A stretch of DNA of 39,304 nucleotides from Pseudorhodoferax sp. Leaf274 (GCF_001422445.1 NZ_LMNA01000013.1:143-39446), one strand, 5' to 3'. Positions 1 to 8,133 are shown, numbered from the stretch's first letter. A program made the numbers and translations. The notes: generated from the letters alone by a model not told the origin.

Positions 1-3000
1 GCCACGCCGGCCGTGGTCAGTGCCGCGACCTGGTTGGTGCCCAGCGCTGCGAGGTCACCGGTCTCCAGGGCCACCACCTGGGCGGTGGTCAGCGCGGCGA
101 TGCCGGCGGTGGTCAAGGCCTGGGCCTGGACCGAGGTCAGGGCCGCGACCTGGGCGGTGGTCAGCGCCGCGATACCGGCCGTGGTCAGTGCGGCCACGCC
201 AGCCGTGCTCAGCGCACCCACCTGCACGGTGGTCAGCGCGGCCAGGTCGGTCGTTTCGAAGGCGCGCACCTGGGCGGTGGTCAGGGCCGCCACGTCGCGC
301 GTTTCCAGCGCGGCCACCTGGGCCGTGGTCAGCGCCACGATGCCGGCCGTCGTCAGTGCGGCCACCTGGGTGCTGGTCAGCGCCACGACCTGGTCGGTCG
401 TCAGCGCGGCCACCTGGGCGGTCGTCAGCGAGGCGATGCTGGCCGTGGTCAGCGCACCCACCTGCACGGTGGTCAGCGCGGCCAGGTCCGTCGTTTCCAG
501 CGCACGCACCTGGGTGGTGGTCAGTGCGGCCACGTCGCGGGTTTCCAATGCCGCGACCTGGGCCGTGGTCAGCGCCACGATGGCGCTGGTGGTCAGCGCG
601 GCCACCTGGGTGCTGGTCAGCGCCACGACCTGGTTGGTCGTCAGCGCGGCCACGCCGGCCGTGGTCAGTGCCGCGATCTGGCTGGTGCGCAGCGCGGCGA
701 GGTCGCCGGTCTCCAGCGCGGCGACCTGGGCGGTCGTCAGCGCGGCGATGCCTGCGGTGGTCAGGGCGGCGGCCTGGTTCGAGGTCAGGGCGGCCACCTG
801 GGCCGTGGTCAGCGCGGCCACGCCGGCGGTGGTCAGCGCGGCGATGCCGGCCGTGCTCAGCGCACCCACCTGCACGGTGGTCAGCGCGGCCAGGTCGGTG
901 GTCTCGAAGGCGCGCACCTGGTCGGTGGTCAGCGCGGCCACGTCGCGCGTTTCCAGCGCGGCCACCTGGGCGGTGGTCAGCGCCACGATGGCGCTGGTGG
1001 TCAGGGCCGACACCTGCACGCTGGTCAGCGCCACGACCTGGTCGGTCGTCAGCGCGGCCACGCCGGCCGTGGTCAGTGTCGTCAGCGCGGCCACGCCGGC
1101 CGTGGTCAGTGCCGCGATCTGGTTGGTGCGCAGCGCGGCCAGGTCACCGGTCTCCATGGCCACCACCTGGGCGGTGGTCAGCGCGGCGATGCCGGCGGTG
1201 GTCAAGGCCTGGGCCTGGACCGAGGTCAGGGCCGCGACCTGGGCGGTGGTCAATGCGGCCACACCGGCAGTGGTCAGCGCGGCCACGCCGGCGGTGCTCA
1301 GCGCACCCACTTGCACGGTCGTCAGCGCGGCGAGGTCGGTGGTCTCGAAGGCGCGTACCTGGGCGGTGGTCAGGGCCGCCACGTCGCGCGTTTCCAGCGC
1401 GGCCACCTGGGCCGTGGTCAGCGCCACGATGCCGGCCGTCGTCAGCGCGGCCACCTGGGTGCTGGTCAGCGCCACGACCTGGTCGGTCGTCAGCGCGGCC
1501 ACGCCTGCCGTGGTCAGCGCGGCGATGCTGGCCGTGGTCAGCGCACCCACCTGCACGGTGGTCAGCGCGGCCAGGTCGGTGGTCTCGAAGGCGCGCACCT
1601 GCGTGGTGGTCAGGGCCGCCACGTCGCGCGTTTCCAGCGCAGCCACCTGGGCCGTGGTCAGCGCCACGATGGCGCTGGTGGTCAGGGAGGCGACCTGGGT
1701 GCTGGTCAGCGCCACGACCTGGTTGGTCGTCAGCGCGGCCACGCCGGCCGTGGTCAGTGCCGCGATCTGGTTGGTACGCAGGGCCGCGAGGTCGCCGGTC
1801 TCCAGCGCGGCGACCTGGGCGGTCGTCAGCGCGGCGATGCCGGCGGTGGTCAGCGCGGCGGCCTGGTTCGAGGTCAGGGCGGCCACCTGGGCGGTGGTCA
1901 GTGCGGCCACACCGGCCGTGGTCAGCGCGGCCACGCCGGCGGTGCTCAGCGCACCCACTTGCACGGTGGTCAGTGCGGCGAGATCGGTGGTTTCCAGCGC
2001 ACGCACCTGGGCAGTGGTCAGGGCCGCCACGTCGCGCGTTTCCAGCGCGGCCACCTGGGCCGTGGTCAGCGCCACGATGCCGGTCGTCGTCAGTGCGGCC
2101 ACCTGGGTGCTGGTCAGCGCCACGACCTGGTCGGTCGTCAGCGCGGCCACGCCGGCCGTGGTCAGCGCGGCAATGCCGGCCGTGGTCAGCGCGCCCACCT
2201 GCACGGTGGTCAGGGCGGCCAGGTCGGTGGTCTCGAAGGCGCGCACCTGGGTGGTGGTCAGGGCCGCCACGTCGCGGGTTTCCAGTGCCGCGACCTGGGC
2301 CGTGGTCAACGCCACGATGGCGTTGGTGGTCAGGGCGGCCACCTGGGTGCTGGTCAGCGCCACGACCTGGTTGGTCGTCAGCGCGGCCACGCCGGCCGTG
2401 CTCAGCGCGGCGATCTGGCTGGTGCGCAGGGCGGCCAGATCGCCGGTTTCGATGGCGGCCACCTGGGCGGTGGTCAGTGCGGCAATGCCGGCGGTCGTCA
2501 GGGCCGCGGCCTGGTTCGAGGTCAGGGCCGCGACTTGCGCCGTGGTCAGCGCCGCGACACCGGCCGTCGTCAGCGCGGCCACGCCGGCCGTGCTCAGCGC
2601 GGCGACCTGCGTGGTCGTCAGCGCGGCCACGCCGGCCGTGGTCAGGGCCGCGACCTGGCCGGTGCCCAGCACGGCCACGTCGCGGGTTTCCAGCGCGGCC
2701 ACCTGGGCCGTCGTCAGCGCGGCGATGCCGGCGGTGGTCAGCGCGCCGACCTGGGCCGTCGTCAGGGCCTCGATCTGCGCGGTCGTCAGTGCCGCCACCG
2801 CCGTGGTGCGCAGCACGGCGATGTTGGCCGTGTTGATGGCGCCGACCTGGGCGGTGGTCAGCGCGGCGATGTCCGCGGTGTCCAGCGCCGTGATCTGCGT
2901 GGTGCGCAGCACCGCGATGTCGCGCGTTTCCAGCGCCACGATCTGGGCGGTGGTCAGCGCGCCGATCTGCGCCGTGCCGAGCGCCTGCACCTGGGCCGTC

Positions 3001-3368
3001 GTGAGCTCCTGGATCTGGCTGGTGGTCAGCGCGGCGATGCTGGCCGTGCTCAGCACCGCGATGGAGCCCGTGCCGAGGGCGCCGATCTGGGTGGTCGTCA
3101 GCGCGGCCACCGCGGCGGTGTTCAGGGCCGCGACCTGGGTGGTGCGCAGTGCCGCCACGTCGCGCGTCTCGAGCGCCGCGATCTGCGTCGTCGTCAGCGC
3201 GGCGATGTTCGAGGTGCTGAACGCCTGCACCTGGTTGGTCTGGAGAGCCACCACCTGCACGGTGGTCAGCGCCTGGGTCTGCGCCGTCGTGAGCGCCCCG
3301 ATGTCTTCCGTGCTCAAGGCCTGGATCTGGGCGGTCGTGAGCGCGGCGATCTGTGCGGTCGTCAGTCC
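1..3368. repeat. 24-bp octapeptide-coding tandem array with 240/408/648-bp higher-order periods
   Basis: The basic unit is 24 bp, kept in phase with the minus-strand reading frame. Larger modules are superposed. Ten E-T-R-D octads lie (on the plus strand) at 294, 534, 942, 1383, 1623, 2031, 2271, 2679, 2919 and 3159. Their spacings are 240, 408, 441, 240, 408, 240, 408, 240 and 240. Five E-T-G-D octads lie at 54, 702, 1143, 1791 and 2439, spaced 648, 441, 648 and 648. The major super-unit is therefore 648 bp (27 octads, 216 residues), made of a 10-octad and a 17-octad block. One unit lacks the 240-bp block. Copies from about 1 to 2450 are nearly identical; those from 2700 to 3368 are much more diverged. 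Confidence 0.93.
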
Positions 3369-3383
3369 ACTGATGTTGCTCAT
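1..3383 (-). CDS. Giant octapeptide-repeat protein, probable type I secretion substrate (3' end outside window)
   Basis: This frame opens with ATG at 3383 and runs without a stop through the left edge, giving 1127 codons. After five residues (MSNIS) the whole visible protein is an 8-residue tandem repeat, typically A-L-T-T-A-Q-V-A. Position 1 is Ala, position 2 Leu or occasionally Phe, position 4 almost always Thr, position 6 Gln, Asp, Gly or Asn, and position 7 Ile or Val. No cysteine, signal peptide or membrane segment is visible, and no GGxGxD calcium motif occurs. Acidic octads beginning E-T-R-D, E-T-T-D or E-T-G-D recur at fixed distances. The gene lies directly downstream of hlyB/hlyD-type genes on the same strand, so I infer a secreted surface or biofilm protein whose secretion signal lies in the unseen C-terminus. 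A weak GAGAG ribosome site precedes ATG. Function is not recognised; the secretion assignment rests on context. Confidence 0.8.
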   Translation of the reverse strand, partial: MSNISGLTTAQIAALTTAQIQALSTEDIGALTTAQTQALTTVQVVALQTNQVQAFSTSNIAALTTTQIAALETRDVAALRTTQVAALNTAAVAALTTTQIGALGTGSIAVLSTASIAALTTSQIQELTTAQVQALGTAQIGALTTAQIVALETRDIAVLRTTQITALDTADIAALTTAQVGAINTANIAVLRTTAVAALTTAQIEALTTAQVGALTTAGIAALTTAQVAALETRDVAVLGTGQVAALTTAGVAALTTTQVAALSTAGVAALTTAGVAALTTAQVAALTSNQAAALTTAGIAALTTAQVAAIETGDLAALRTSQIAALSTAGVAALTTNQVVALTSTQVAALTTNAIVALTTAQVAALETRDVAALTTTQVRAFETTDLAALTTVQVGALTTAGIAALTTAGVAALTTDQVVALTSTQVAALTTTGIVALTTAQVAALETRDVAALTTAQVRALETTDLAALTTVQVGALSTAGVAALTTAGVAALTTAQVAALTSNQAAALTTAGIAALTTAQVAALETGDLAALRTNQIAALTTAGVAALTTNQVVALTSTQVASLTTSAIVALTTAQVAALETRDVAALTTTQVRAFETTDLAALTTVQVGALTTASIAALTTAGVAALTTDQVVALTSTQVAALTTAGIVALTTAQVAALETRDVAALTTAQVRAFETTDLAALTTVQVGALSTAGVAALTTAGVAALTTAQVAALTSVQAQALTTAGIAALTTAQVVAMETGDLAALRTNQIAALTTAGVAALTTLTTAGVAALTTDQVVALTSVQVSALTTSAIVALTTAQVAALETRDVAALTTDQVRAFETTDLAALTTVQVGALSTAGIAALTTAGVAALTTAQVAALTSNQAAALTTAGIAALTTAQVAALETGDLAALRTSQIAALTTAGVAALTTNQVVALTSTQVAALTTSAIVALTTAQVAALETRDVAALTTTQVRALETTDLAALTTVQVGALTTASIASLTTAQVAALTTDQVVALTSTQVAALTTAGIVALTTAQVAALETRDVAALTTAQVRAFETTDLAALTTVQVGALSTAGVAALTTAGIAALTTAQVAALTSVQAQALTTAGIAALTTAQVVALETGDLAALGTNQVAALTTAGV

Positions 3384-3595
3384 GTTGGGCTCTCTTCGGT
3401 TCTCAATTCAAGTGCACAAGAACGTGCGCATATTCAGTGGACAGCGTACCCCACCAAGGTGACTGCGCGATGCTTGCTCGTCGGACGGGTGACGCCGTTC
3501 AGCGCCTGGGGCGTTATGCGCGCCGCCATCTCCGCAATGCGTATTGGCGACCGCGCCGCGCAAAAACTTGAATGCTGCCTGAACTAATTTGAAGA

Positions 3596-3601
3596 TTTAT
3601 A
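3596..3601 (-). promoter_or_regulatory. Candidate -10 element in AT-rich leader of the repeat-protein gene
   Basis: Read on the minus strand, 3601-3596 is TATAAA inside a locally AT-rich block (about 3565-3650) in an otherwise very GC-rich window. It is about 210 bp upstream of the repeat-protein ATG. No good -35 hexamer is seen at 17 bp spacing. Two copies of CTGAACT (3579-3585 and 3606-3612, plus strand, 27 bp apart) flank it. It may be a promoter letting the repeat gene be transcribed apart from hlyBD. Evidence is composition and hexamer match only. Confidence 0.3.
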
Positions 3602-3623
3602 TGTTCTGAACTTGAGCAGACAC

Positions 3624-3649
3624 TTTTTGTTGCATCCGGGCAACAAAAA
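3624..3649. promoter_or_regulatory. Perfect 10-bp inverted repeat between hlyD-type and repeat-protein genes
   Basis: Positions 3624-3633 (TTTTTGTTGC) are the exact reverse complement of 3640-3649, with a 6-base centre. The repeat starts 12 bp past the hlyD-type stop codon. On both strands the T run precedes the GTTGC stem and A residues follow it. This is the opposite of a normal intrinsic terminator, which needs T after the stem. It may be a protein-binding dyad or an RNA hairpin that sets different expression of exporter and substrate. The role is inferred. Confidence 0.6.
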
Positions 3650-3660
3650 TACACGCAGCG

Positions 3661-5016
3661 TCACCGGGGCTCACGGATCGCTTCGTCCAGCCCCTTGGTC
3701 AGCGGCCAGGCCAGGTAGGACATGACCGAGCGCCGGCCGACCACGATCTCGGCGTCCAGCGTCATGCCGGGCAGCAGGCGCGCGCTCTCGGCCATGTTCT
3801 TGAGGGCCATCTCGCCCAGGGTGAGGCGCGCCAGGTAGTAGGCGTCGGTGCCGCTGCGCGCGGCGGGATCGCGCTGGAAGGCGTCCTCGCTGATGGTGCG
3901 CACCTCGCCGTCCAGCGTGCCGTGGCGCTGGAACGGGAAGGTGGCGACCTTCACGTGCGCGTGGTCGCCGCGCCGGATGTAGCCCACGTCGGCGGCCTCG
4001 ACCTGCACCTCGGCCTCCAGCTGCACGTTGAGCGGCACCAGCGTGAAGAAGGTCTCGGCCTCGCGCACGACGGAGCCCGGCGAGAGCTTGGCGATCTCCA
4101 GCACCACGGCGTCCAGCGGCGCCACCAGGGTGACGAGGTTCTGCCGCCGCTCGGCCTTCTGCAGCTGCTCGCGCACGCTGTCGCGCTCGCGCGAGGCGGT
4201 CAGCAGGTCTTCCATCGTCTTCTGGCGCCAGCCCTTCTCGAACGCGGTCTGCTCGGCATCGAAGGCGGCGAGCTCGCGGCGCAGCTCCTGCTCGCGGCTG
4301 GTGGCCAGCTCGAGCTCGCGCGCGACCTCCTTGGTGCGCTGCTGCGCCTCGAGCAACTGCAGCGGCGAGCCGAACTTCTGCGCGACCATGCGCTCCTGCA
4401 TGGCCTCGATCTCGCGCAGCGACTGGAGCCGCGAGGCCACGAGCTGCTGGTCATGCCGGTTGGTGGCCAGCGACGCGCGCAGCTTGGCCGCCGTCTCCGC
4501 CAGCTTGCGCTGCTGCGCCTGGTAGTTGGCCTGGCGCTCGGCCAGCAGCGTGGACTGCAGCTGCGCGTCCGCATCGTCCTTCGCCGGCCGCCCGGCGCCG
4601 GCCTTGCCCGACAGCTCCTGCTGCAGGCGTTGCACCTGGGTCTGCAGGCTGGCCAGCCGCACGCGCAGCTGGGATTCGTCGGCCTGGGTGAAGGTGGCGT
4701 CCAGCGCAGCCAGCGCGTCGCCCTTGCGCACGACCTGGCCCACGCGCACGGCCACGTTCTGCACCACGCCGGTTTCCAGCGGCTGCACCACGACATTGGG
4801 CAGCGGGTTCACGAGCCGGCCCTTGGCCACGACCACCTGGTCGATCTGCGACAGGCTGGCCCAGGCGACGAAGGCCAGCACCGCCAGCACCAGCGCGTGC
4901 AGCGTGAGCCGCGCCACCCGCGGCACCGGGCTGCGCTCGATCTCGTCGGCATCGGGCAGGTAGGCGACGGCGGTGGCGTCGCGGTCGCGCTTCAGGAAGG
5001 AGAAGAACCTAGACAT
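3661..5016 (-). CDS. HlyD-family type I secretion membrane fusion protein
   Basis: This 451-residue protein is the periplasmic adaptor of a type I secretion system, linking the inner-membrane ABC exporter to an outer-membrane TolC-type channel. It has a short cytoplasmic N-terminus and a single membrane anchor at about residues 37-56. A lipoyl/biotinyl-like half-motif follows at about 75-108 (VVVQPLETGVVQNVAVRVGQ). A long Gln/Glu/Arg/Leu-rich coiled-coil segment spans about 115-300, and a beta-rich C-terminal domain carries the PGM-containing segment typical of HlyD proteins. Length and order fit the family. The ATG at 5016 overlaps the last 8 bases of the exporter gene, indicating translational coupling. 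No TolC-like gene is in the window, so the outer-membrane component must be encoded elsewhere. Confidence 0.93.
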   Translation of the reverse strand: MSRFFSFLKRDRDATAVAYLPDADEIERSPVPRVARLTLHALVLAVLAFVAWASLSQIDQVVVAKGRLVNPLPNVVVQPLETGVVQNVAVRVGQVVRKGDALAALDATFTQADESQLRVRLASLQTQVQRLQQELSGKAGAGRPAKDDADAQLQSTLLAERQANYQAQQRKLAETAAKLRASLATNRHDQQLVASRLQSLREIEAMQERMVAQKFGSPLQLLEAQQRTKEVARELELATSREQELRRELAAFDAEQTAFEKGWRQKTMEDLLTASRERDSVREQLQKAERRQNLVTLVAPLDAVVLEIAKLSPGSVVREAETFFTLVPLNVQLEAEVQVEAADVGYIRRGDHAHVKVATFPFQRHGTLDGEVRTISEDAFQRDPAARSGTDAYYLARLTLGEMALKNMAESARLLPGMTLDAEIVVGRRSVMSYLAWPLTKGLDEAIREPR

Positions 5017-7180
5017 GGCTGGTCTGCTGGTGCCACAGGGTCTGGTAGGTCTCGCAGCGCGTCAGCAATTCGGCATGTCGGCCCTGGTCGACCAGCTTGC
5101 CTTGTTGCATGACCAGGATGGCGTGCGCGTTGACCAGCGTGGACAGCCGGTGCGAGATCATGATGACCGTACGCCCGACCGCGATCTGCGACAGGTTGCG
5201 GATGAAGATGGCCTCGCTCTCGGGGTCCAGCGCACTGGCCGCTTCGTCCAGGATCAGGATGCGCGGCCGCGTGAGCAGCGCCCGTGCGATCGACAGCCGC
5301 TGCTTCTGCCCGCCCGACAGGTTGGACGCGTTCTCCTCGAGCAGGGTGTTGTAGCCCTGCGGCAGCCGCTCGATGAACTCGGCCGCGCCAGAGGCCTCGG
5401 CCGCGGCGACGATCTCCTCGAACGAGGCCTCGGGCCGCGCCACCGACAGGTTCTCGCGCACCGTGCCGCGGAACAGGAAGTTCTCCTGCAGCACCACGCC
5501 GATCTGGCGGCGCAGGTGGGCCAGCTCGATCTCGCGCGCGTCCACGCGGTCGAAGCGCACCACGCCCTCCTGCACGCTGTACAGGCCCTGGATCAGCTTG
5601 GTCAGCGTGGTCTTGCCCGAGCCGCTGCGCCCGACGATGCCGACCACGGCGCCCGCGGGGATCGTGAAGCTGGCGCGGTCCAGCGCCGCCACGCTGGAGC
5701 CCGGGTAGCGGAAGCTCACGGCGTCGAAGGTGACCGCGCCGCCCAGCTGCGGACGCAGCCCGCCGGCCCCGGCCGAACCTTCCGAGGGCCGGTTCATGAC
5801 CTCGCCCAGCATGTGCACGGCCAGCGCCGTCTCCTGGTATTCGTTGACCAGGCCGACGATGGCGATCAGCGGCTGCACCACGCGGCCGGCCAGCATCTGG
5901 AAGCCGATCAGCGCACCGACCGACAGCTCCTGGTCGAACACCAGCTGCGTGCCGAACGCGATGATCACCACGGGCAGCAGCTTGCCCAGGAAGTCGGTGA
6001 TGGCCGCGCCCGTGATGGCGATCTTGCCCACGCGGAACTGCATGTTGATGGACTGGGCCGAGCGCTGGTCCCAGAGCCGGCGCTGGGCCGGCTCGATGGC
6101 CAGCGCCTTCACCGTGCGCATGCCGTGGATGGTTTCCACCAGCATGGCCTGGCGCGCGCCCTCGGCGTTGTACAGGTCGTTCAGCCGGCGCCGGAACACC
6201 GGGACCATGGCCGCGACCACGCACGCGATCAGCGCCGTGAAGGCCAGCGTGACCAGCGCCAGCTTCATCGAATAGGCGAACAGGATGGGCAGGAAGACGA
6301 CCAGCGAGGTCGCGTCCAGCACCGTGAAGAACATGCGTCCCGTGAGGAAGGCGCGGATCTTCTCCACTTGCTGCATGTGGCGCGTGATCACGCCGGCGGT
6401 GGTGGTCTCGAAGTAGTCGATCGGCAACGACAGCAGCTTGGCGAACGTGCGCCGCGTGAGGCGCATGTCGATCTTGTTGGTGGCCGACAGCGTGAGCAGC
6501 TGGCGCAGGAAGCCGAACAGCGCATCGAACAGCAGCGCGATGACGACGCCCACGGCCAGCACCCACAGCGTGGACATGCTCTGGTGCACGAGCACCTTGT
6601 CGATCACGAGCTGGAAGAAGATGGGCGAGGCCAGCGCCAGCAGGTGCATGGCCAGCGCCGCGATGGCGATGTCGCGCAGCGCGGCCTTCTGCTTCATGAT
6701 CTCCGGCACGAACCAGCGCAGGCCGAAGCGCTGCTGCGCCTCGGGCAGCGCGTGCAGGCGCTTGAGCAGGTAGACCTCGCCCTGCCAGAGCGCGGCGAAG
6801 GCCTCGCGCTCGAACAGCCGCACCTCGGTCGGGCGGTCCGACTGCGGATCGAGCACGGCCACCTGGCCGCCGGGCTTGCCGTCGGCGCCGGGCGCGCCGG
6901 CATCGCGCTTGGCGCCCACGACGATCACGCAGCGGCCATCGGCCAGCCGCGCGATCAGCGGGAACACGCCCTGCTGGGCCAGCAGGCCGGCCCAGCCCAT
7001 GCGCTCATGGCTGGCCTTGAGCCCGATGTCGGCGGCGATGCGCAGCAGCGTGGCCGGCGGCGGCTCCTGGGCGCCGAGCGCATAGTCTTCGATCAGCCGT
7101 TCGGGATTGATCGGCAGCTGGTGGTGCTGCGCGACCGCGGCGAGGCACTGGATGGTGGAATGGGGAAACCGGTCGGGCAT
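5009..7180 (-). CDS. Type I secretion ABC exporter (HlyB type) with degenerate C39-like domain
   Basis: This is a 723-residue inner-membrane exporter with fused membrane and ATPase domains. Residues about 5-130 form a C39 peptidase-like domain. By comparison with HlyB, the catalytic Cys position is Ser (HSTIQCL) and the catalytic His position is Cys (GRCVIVV). It is therefore a non-cleaving C39-like domain, as in exporters of unprocessed RTX-type substrates. A six-helix transmembrane domain follows, then an ATPase with Walker A GRSGSGKTT, signature LSGGQKQR, Walker B ILILDEAAS and H-loop SHRLST. I chose ATG 7180, preceded by AGGA, over an in-frame GTG at 7228. The gene is 85 bp downstream of the CitE-like gene but probably forms a separate unit with the hlyD-type gene. 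The likely cargo is the adjacent octapeptide-repeat protein. Confidence 0.94.
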   Translation of the reverse strand: MPDRFPHSTIQCLAAVAQHHQLPINPERLIEDYALGAQEPPPATLLRIAADIGLKASHERMGWAGLLAQQGVFPLIARLADGRCVIVVGAKRDAGAPGADGKPGGQVAVLDPQSDRPTEVRLFEREAFAALWQGEVYLLKRLHALPEAQQRFGLRWFVPEIMKQKAALRDIAIAALAMHLLALASPIFFQLVIDKVLVHQSMSTLWVLAVGVVIALLFDALFGFLRQLLTLSATNKIDMRLTRRTFAKLLSLPIDYFETTTAGVITRHMQQVEKIRAFLTGRMFFTVLDATSLVVFLPILFAYSMKLALVTLAFTALIACVVAAMVPVFRRRLNDLYNAEGARQAMLVETIHGMRTVKALAIEPAQRRLWDQRSAQSINMQFRVGKIAITGAAITDFLGKLLPVVIIAFGTQLVFDQELSVGALIGFQMLAGRVVQPLIAIVGLVNEYQETALAVHMLGEVMNRPSEGSAGAGGLRPQLGGAVTFDAVSFRYPGSSVAALDRASFTIPAGAVVGIVGRSGSGKTTLTKLIQGLYSVQEGVVRFDRVDAREIELAHLRRQIGVVLQENFLFRGTVRENLSVARPEASFEEIVAAAEASGAAEFIERLPQGYNTLLEENASNLSGGQKQRLSIARALLTRPRILILDEAASALDPESEAIFIRNLSQIAVGRTVIMISHRLSTLVNAHAILVMQQGKLVDQGRHAELLTRCETYQTLWHQQTSHV

Positions 7181-7265
7181 GTTGGGTCCTGGCCCCAGCG
7201 GGCCGGCCCGAATTTCAGCACGCGCCACAGCGCGCCGGCGCCCGACCAGACCGCCGTTCGGACCG

Positions 7266-8075
7266 TTAGTCGGCTGGACGCGCTTCGGCCAGGATCGCCT
7301 GCGCCAGCAGCGCGATGGGCTTGTCGACCATCTTGCCGTCCACCGTGACCGCGCCCAGCGGCCCGGCGGCCAGCGCCGCGACTACGCGTTCGGCCCAGGA
7401 CACCTCGGCCGCCGTGGGCGCGAAACCGGTGTGCACGCCGGCCACCTGCTTGGGGTGGATGCACAGCTTGGCGCCGAAGCCGAAGCGGCGCGAGCGGCGC
7501 ACATCGCTCTCCAGCTGCGCAGCATCGTCGATGGCCACGGACACGCCGTCGATGGGTGCGCCGATGCCGGCCAGGCGCGACACCAGCACCAGCTGCGTGC
7601 GCACGCTGTTCATCTCCTCCGCCTCGCCCTGGATGCCCGAGTCGGACATGAAGTCCACCGAGCCGAAGGCCAGCCGCAGCACGCGCGGCACGCGCGCGAT
7701 GGCCTGGGCCGCGAACCAGCCGGCCACGGTCTCCACCAGCGGGATCAAGCGCTGGTCGTCGCGCAGGCGCGCGGCCAGCTGCGCCAGGCTTTCGGGGTCC
7801 TGCGCCTTGGGCACCATGAAGCCGCGCACGCGGGGCGAGGCCAGCAGCGCGCAATCCTCGGCATACCAGGCGGTGTCGGACGGGTTGATGCGCACCCAGA
7901 CCGGTGTCGTCGCCTGCGCCAGCCAGGTGCGCACGGCCTCGCGCGCCTGCGGCTTGCGCTCGGGCTGCACGGCGTCTTCGAGGTCCAGGATCACGCCATG
8001 GGCACCGCTGGCCAGGGCCTTGTCGAAACGCTCCGGGCGGTCGCCGGGCACGAACAGGTAGCTGCGCTCTTGCAT
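7266..8075 (-). CDS. HpcH/HpaI aldolase / CitE-like CoA-ester lyase
   Basis: This 269-residue protein belongs to the CitE-like branch of the HpcH/HpaI superfamily. These TIM-barrel, metal-dependent lyases cleave malyl-, citramalyl- or related 3-hydroxyacyl-CoA esters into acetyl-CoA and a 2-oxo acid. Family motifs seen are RSYLFVPGDRPERF at the start, ILDLEDAV (metal/acid residues) at about 28-35, VRINPSDT, a central LVET, GSVDFM and CIHPKQV. The ATG at 8075 has a good AAGGTG ribosome site 10 bases upstream and begins at the family N-terminus; a longer in-frame start at 8147 is unlikely. It is the last gene of the six-gene operon. With the CoA-transferase, dehydrogenase and hydratase of this locus it could perform the final C-C cleavage. 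Substrate is inferred, with citramalyl-CoA the leading candidate. Confidence 0.9.
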   Translation of the reverse strand: MQERSYLFVPGDRPERFDKALASGAHGVILDLEDAVQPERKPQAREAVRTWLAQATTPVWVRINPSDTAWYAEDCALLASPRVRGFMVPKAQDPESLAQLAARLRDDQRLIPLVETVAGWFAAQAIARVPRVLRLAFGSVDFMSDSGIQGEAEEMNSVRTQLVLVSRLAGIGAPIDGVSVAIDDAAQLESDVRRSRRFGFGAKLCIHPKQVAGVHTGFAPTAAEVSWAERVVAALAAGPLGAVTVDGKMVDKPIALLAQAILAEARPAD

Positions 8076-8133
8076 CTTCACATCACCTTTCTGGTTTGCA
8101 TACAAAGTCACCGCAGACGGAGCGCCTGCGACC

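Noticed and set aside
1-3368. CRISPR array
   Set aside because: Repeat units are contiguous 24-bp coding units without unique spacers, and there are no cas genes.
1-3383. RTX toxin assignment for the repeat protein
   Set aside because: No glycine-rich GGxGxDxUx nonapeptides are visible in the 1127 codons; only the transporter type resembles RTX systems.
13-3462. Very long plus-strand open frames across the repeat region, for example 1149 and 938 codons
   Set aside because: A 24-bp repeat is in phase with codons, so any frame without a stop in one unit stays open throughout. The minus strand has a proper start, the regular A-L-T-T-x-Q-V octads and the secretion-gene context.
3624-3649. Intrinsic terminator after the hlyD-type gene
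   Set aside because: T residues precede the stem and A residues follow it on both strands, so there is no U tract at the transcript 3' end.
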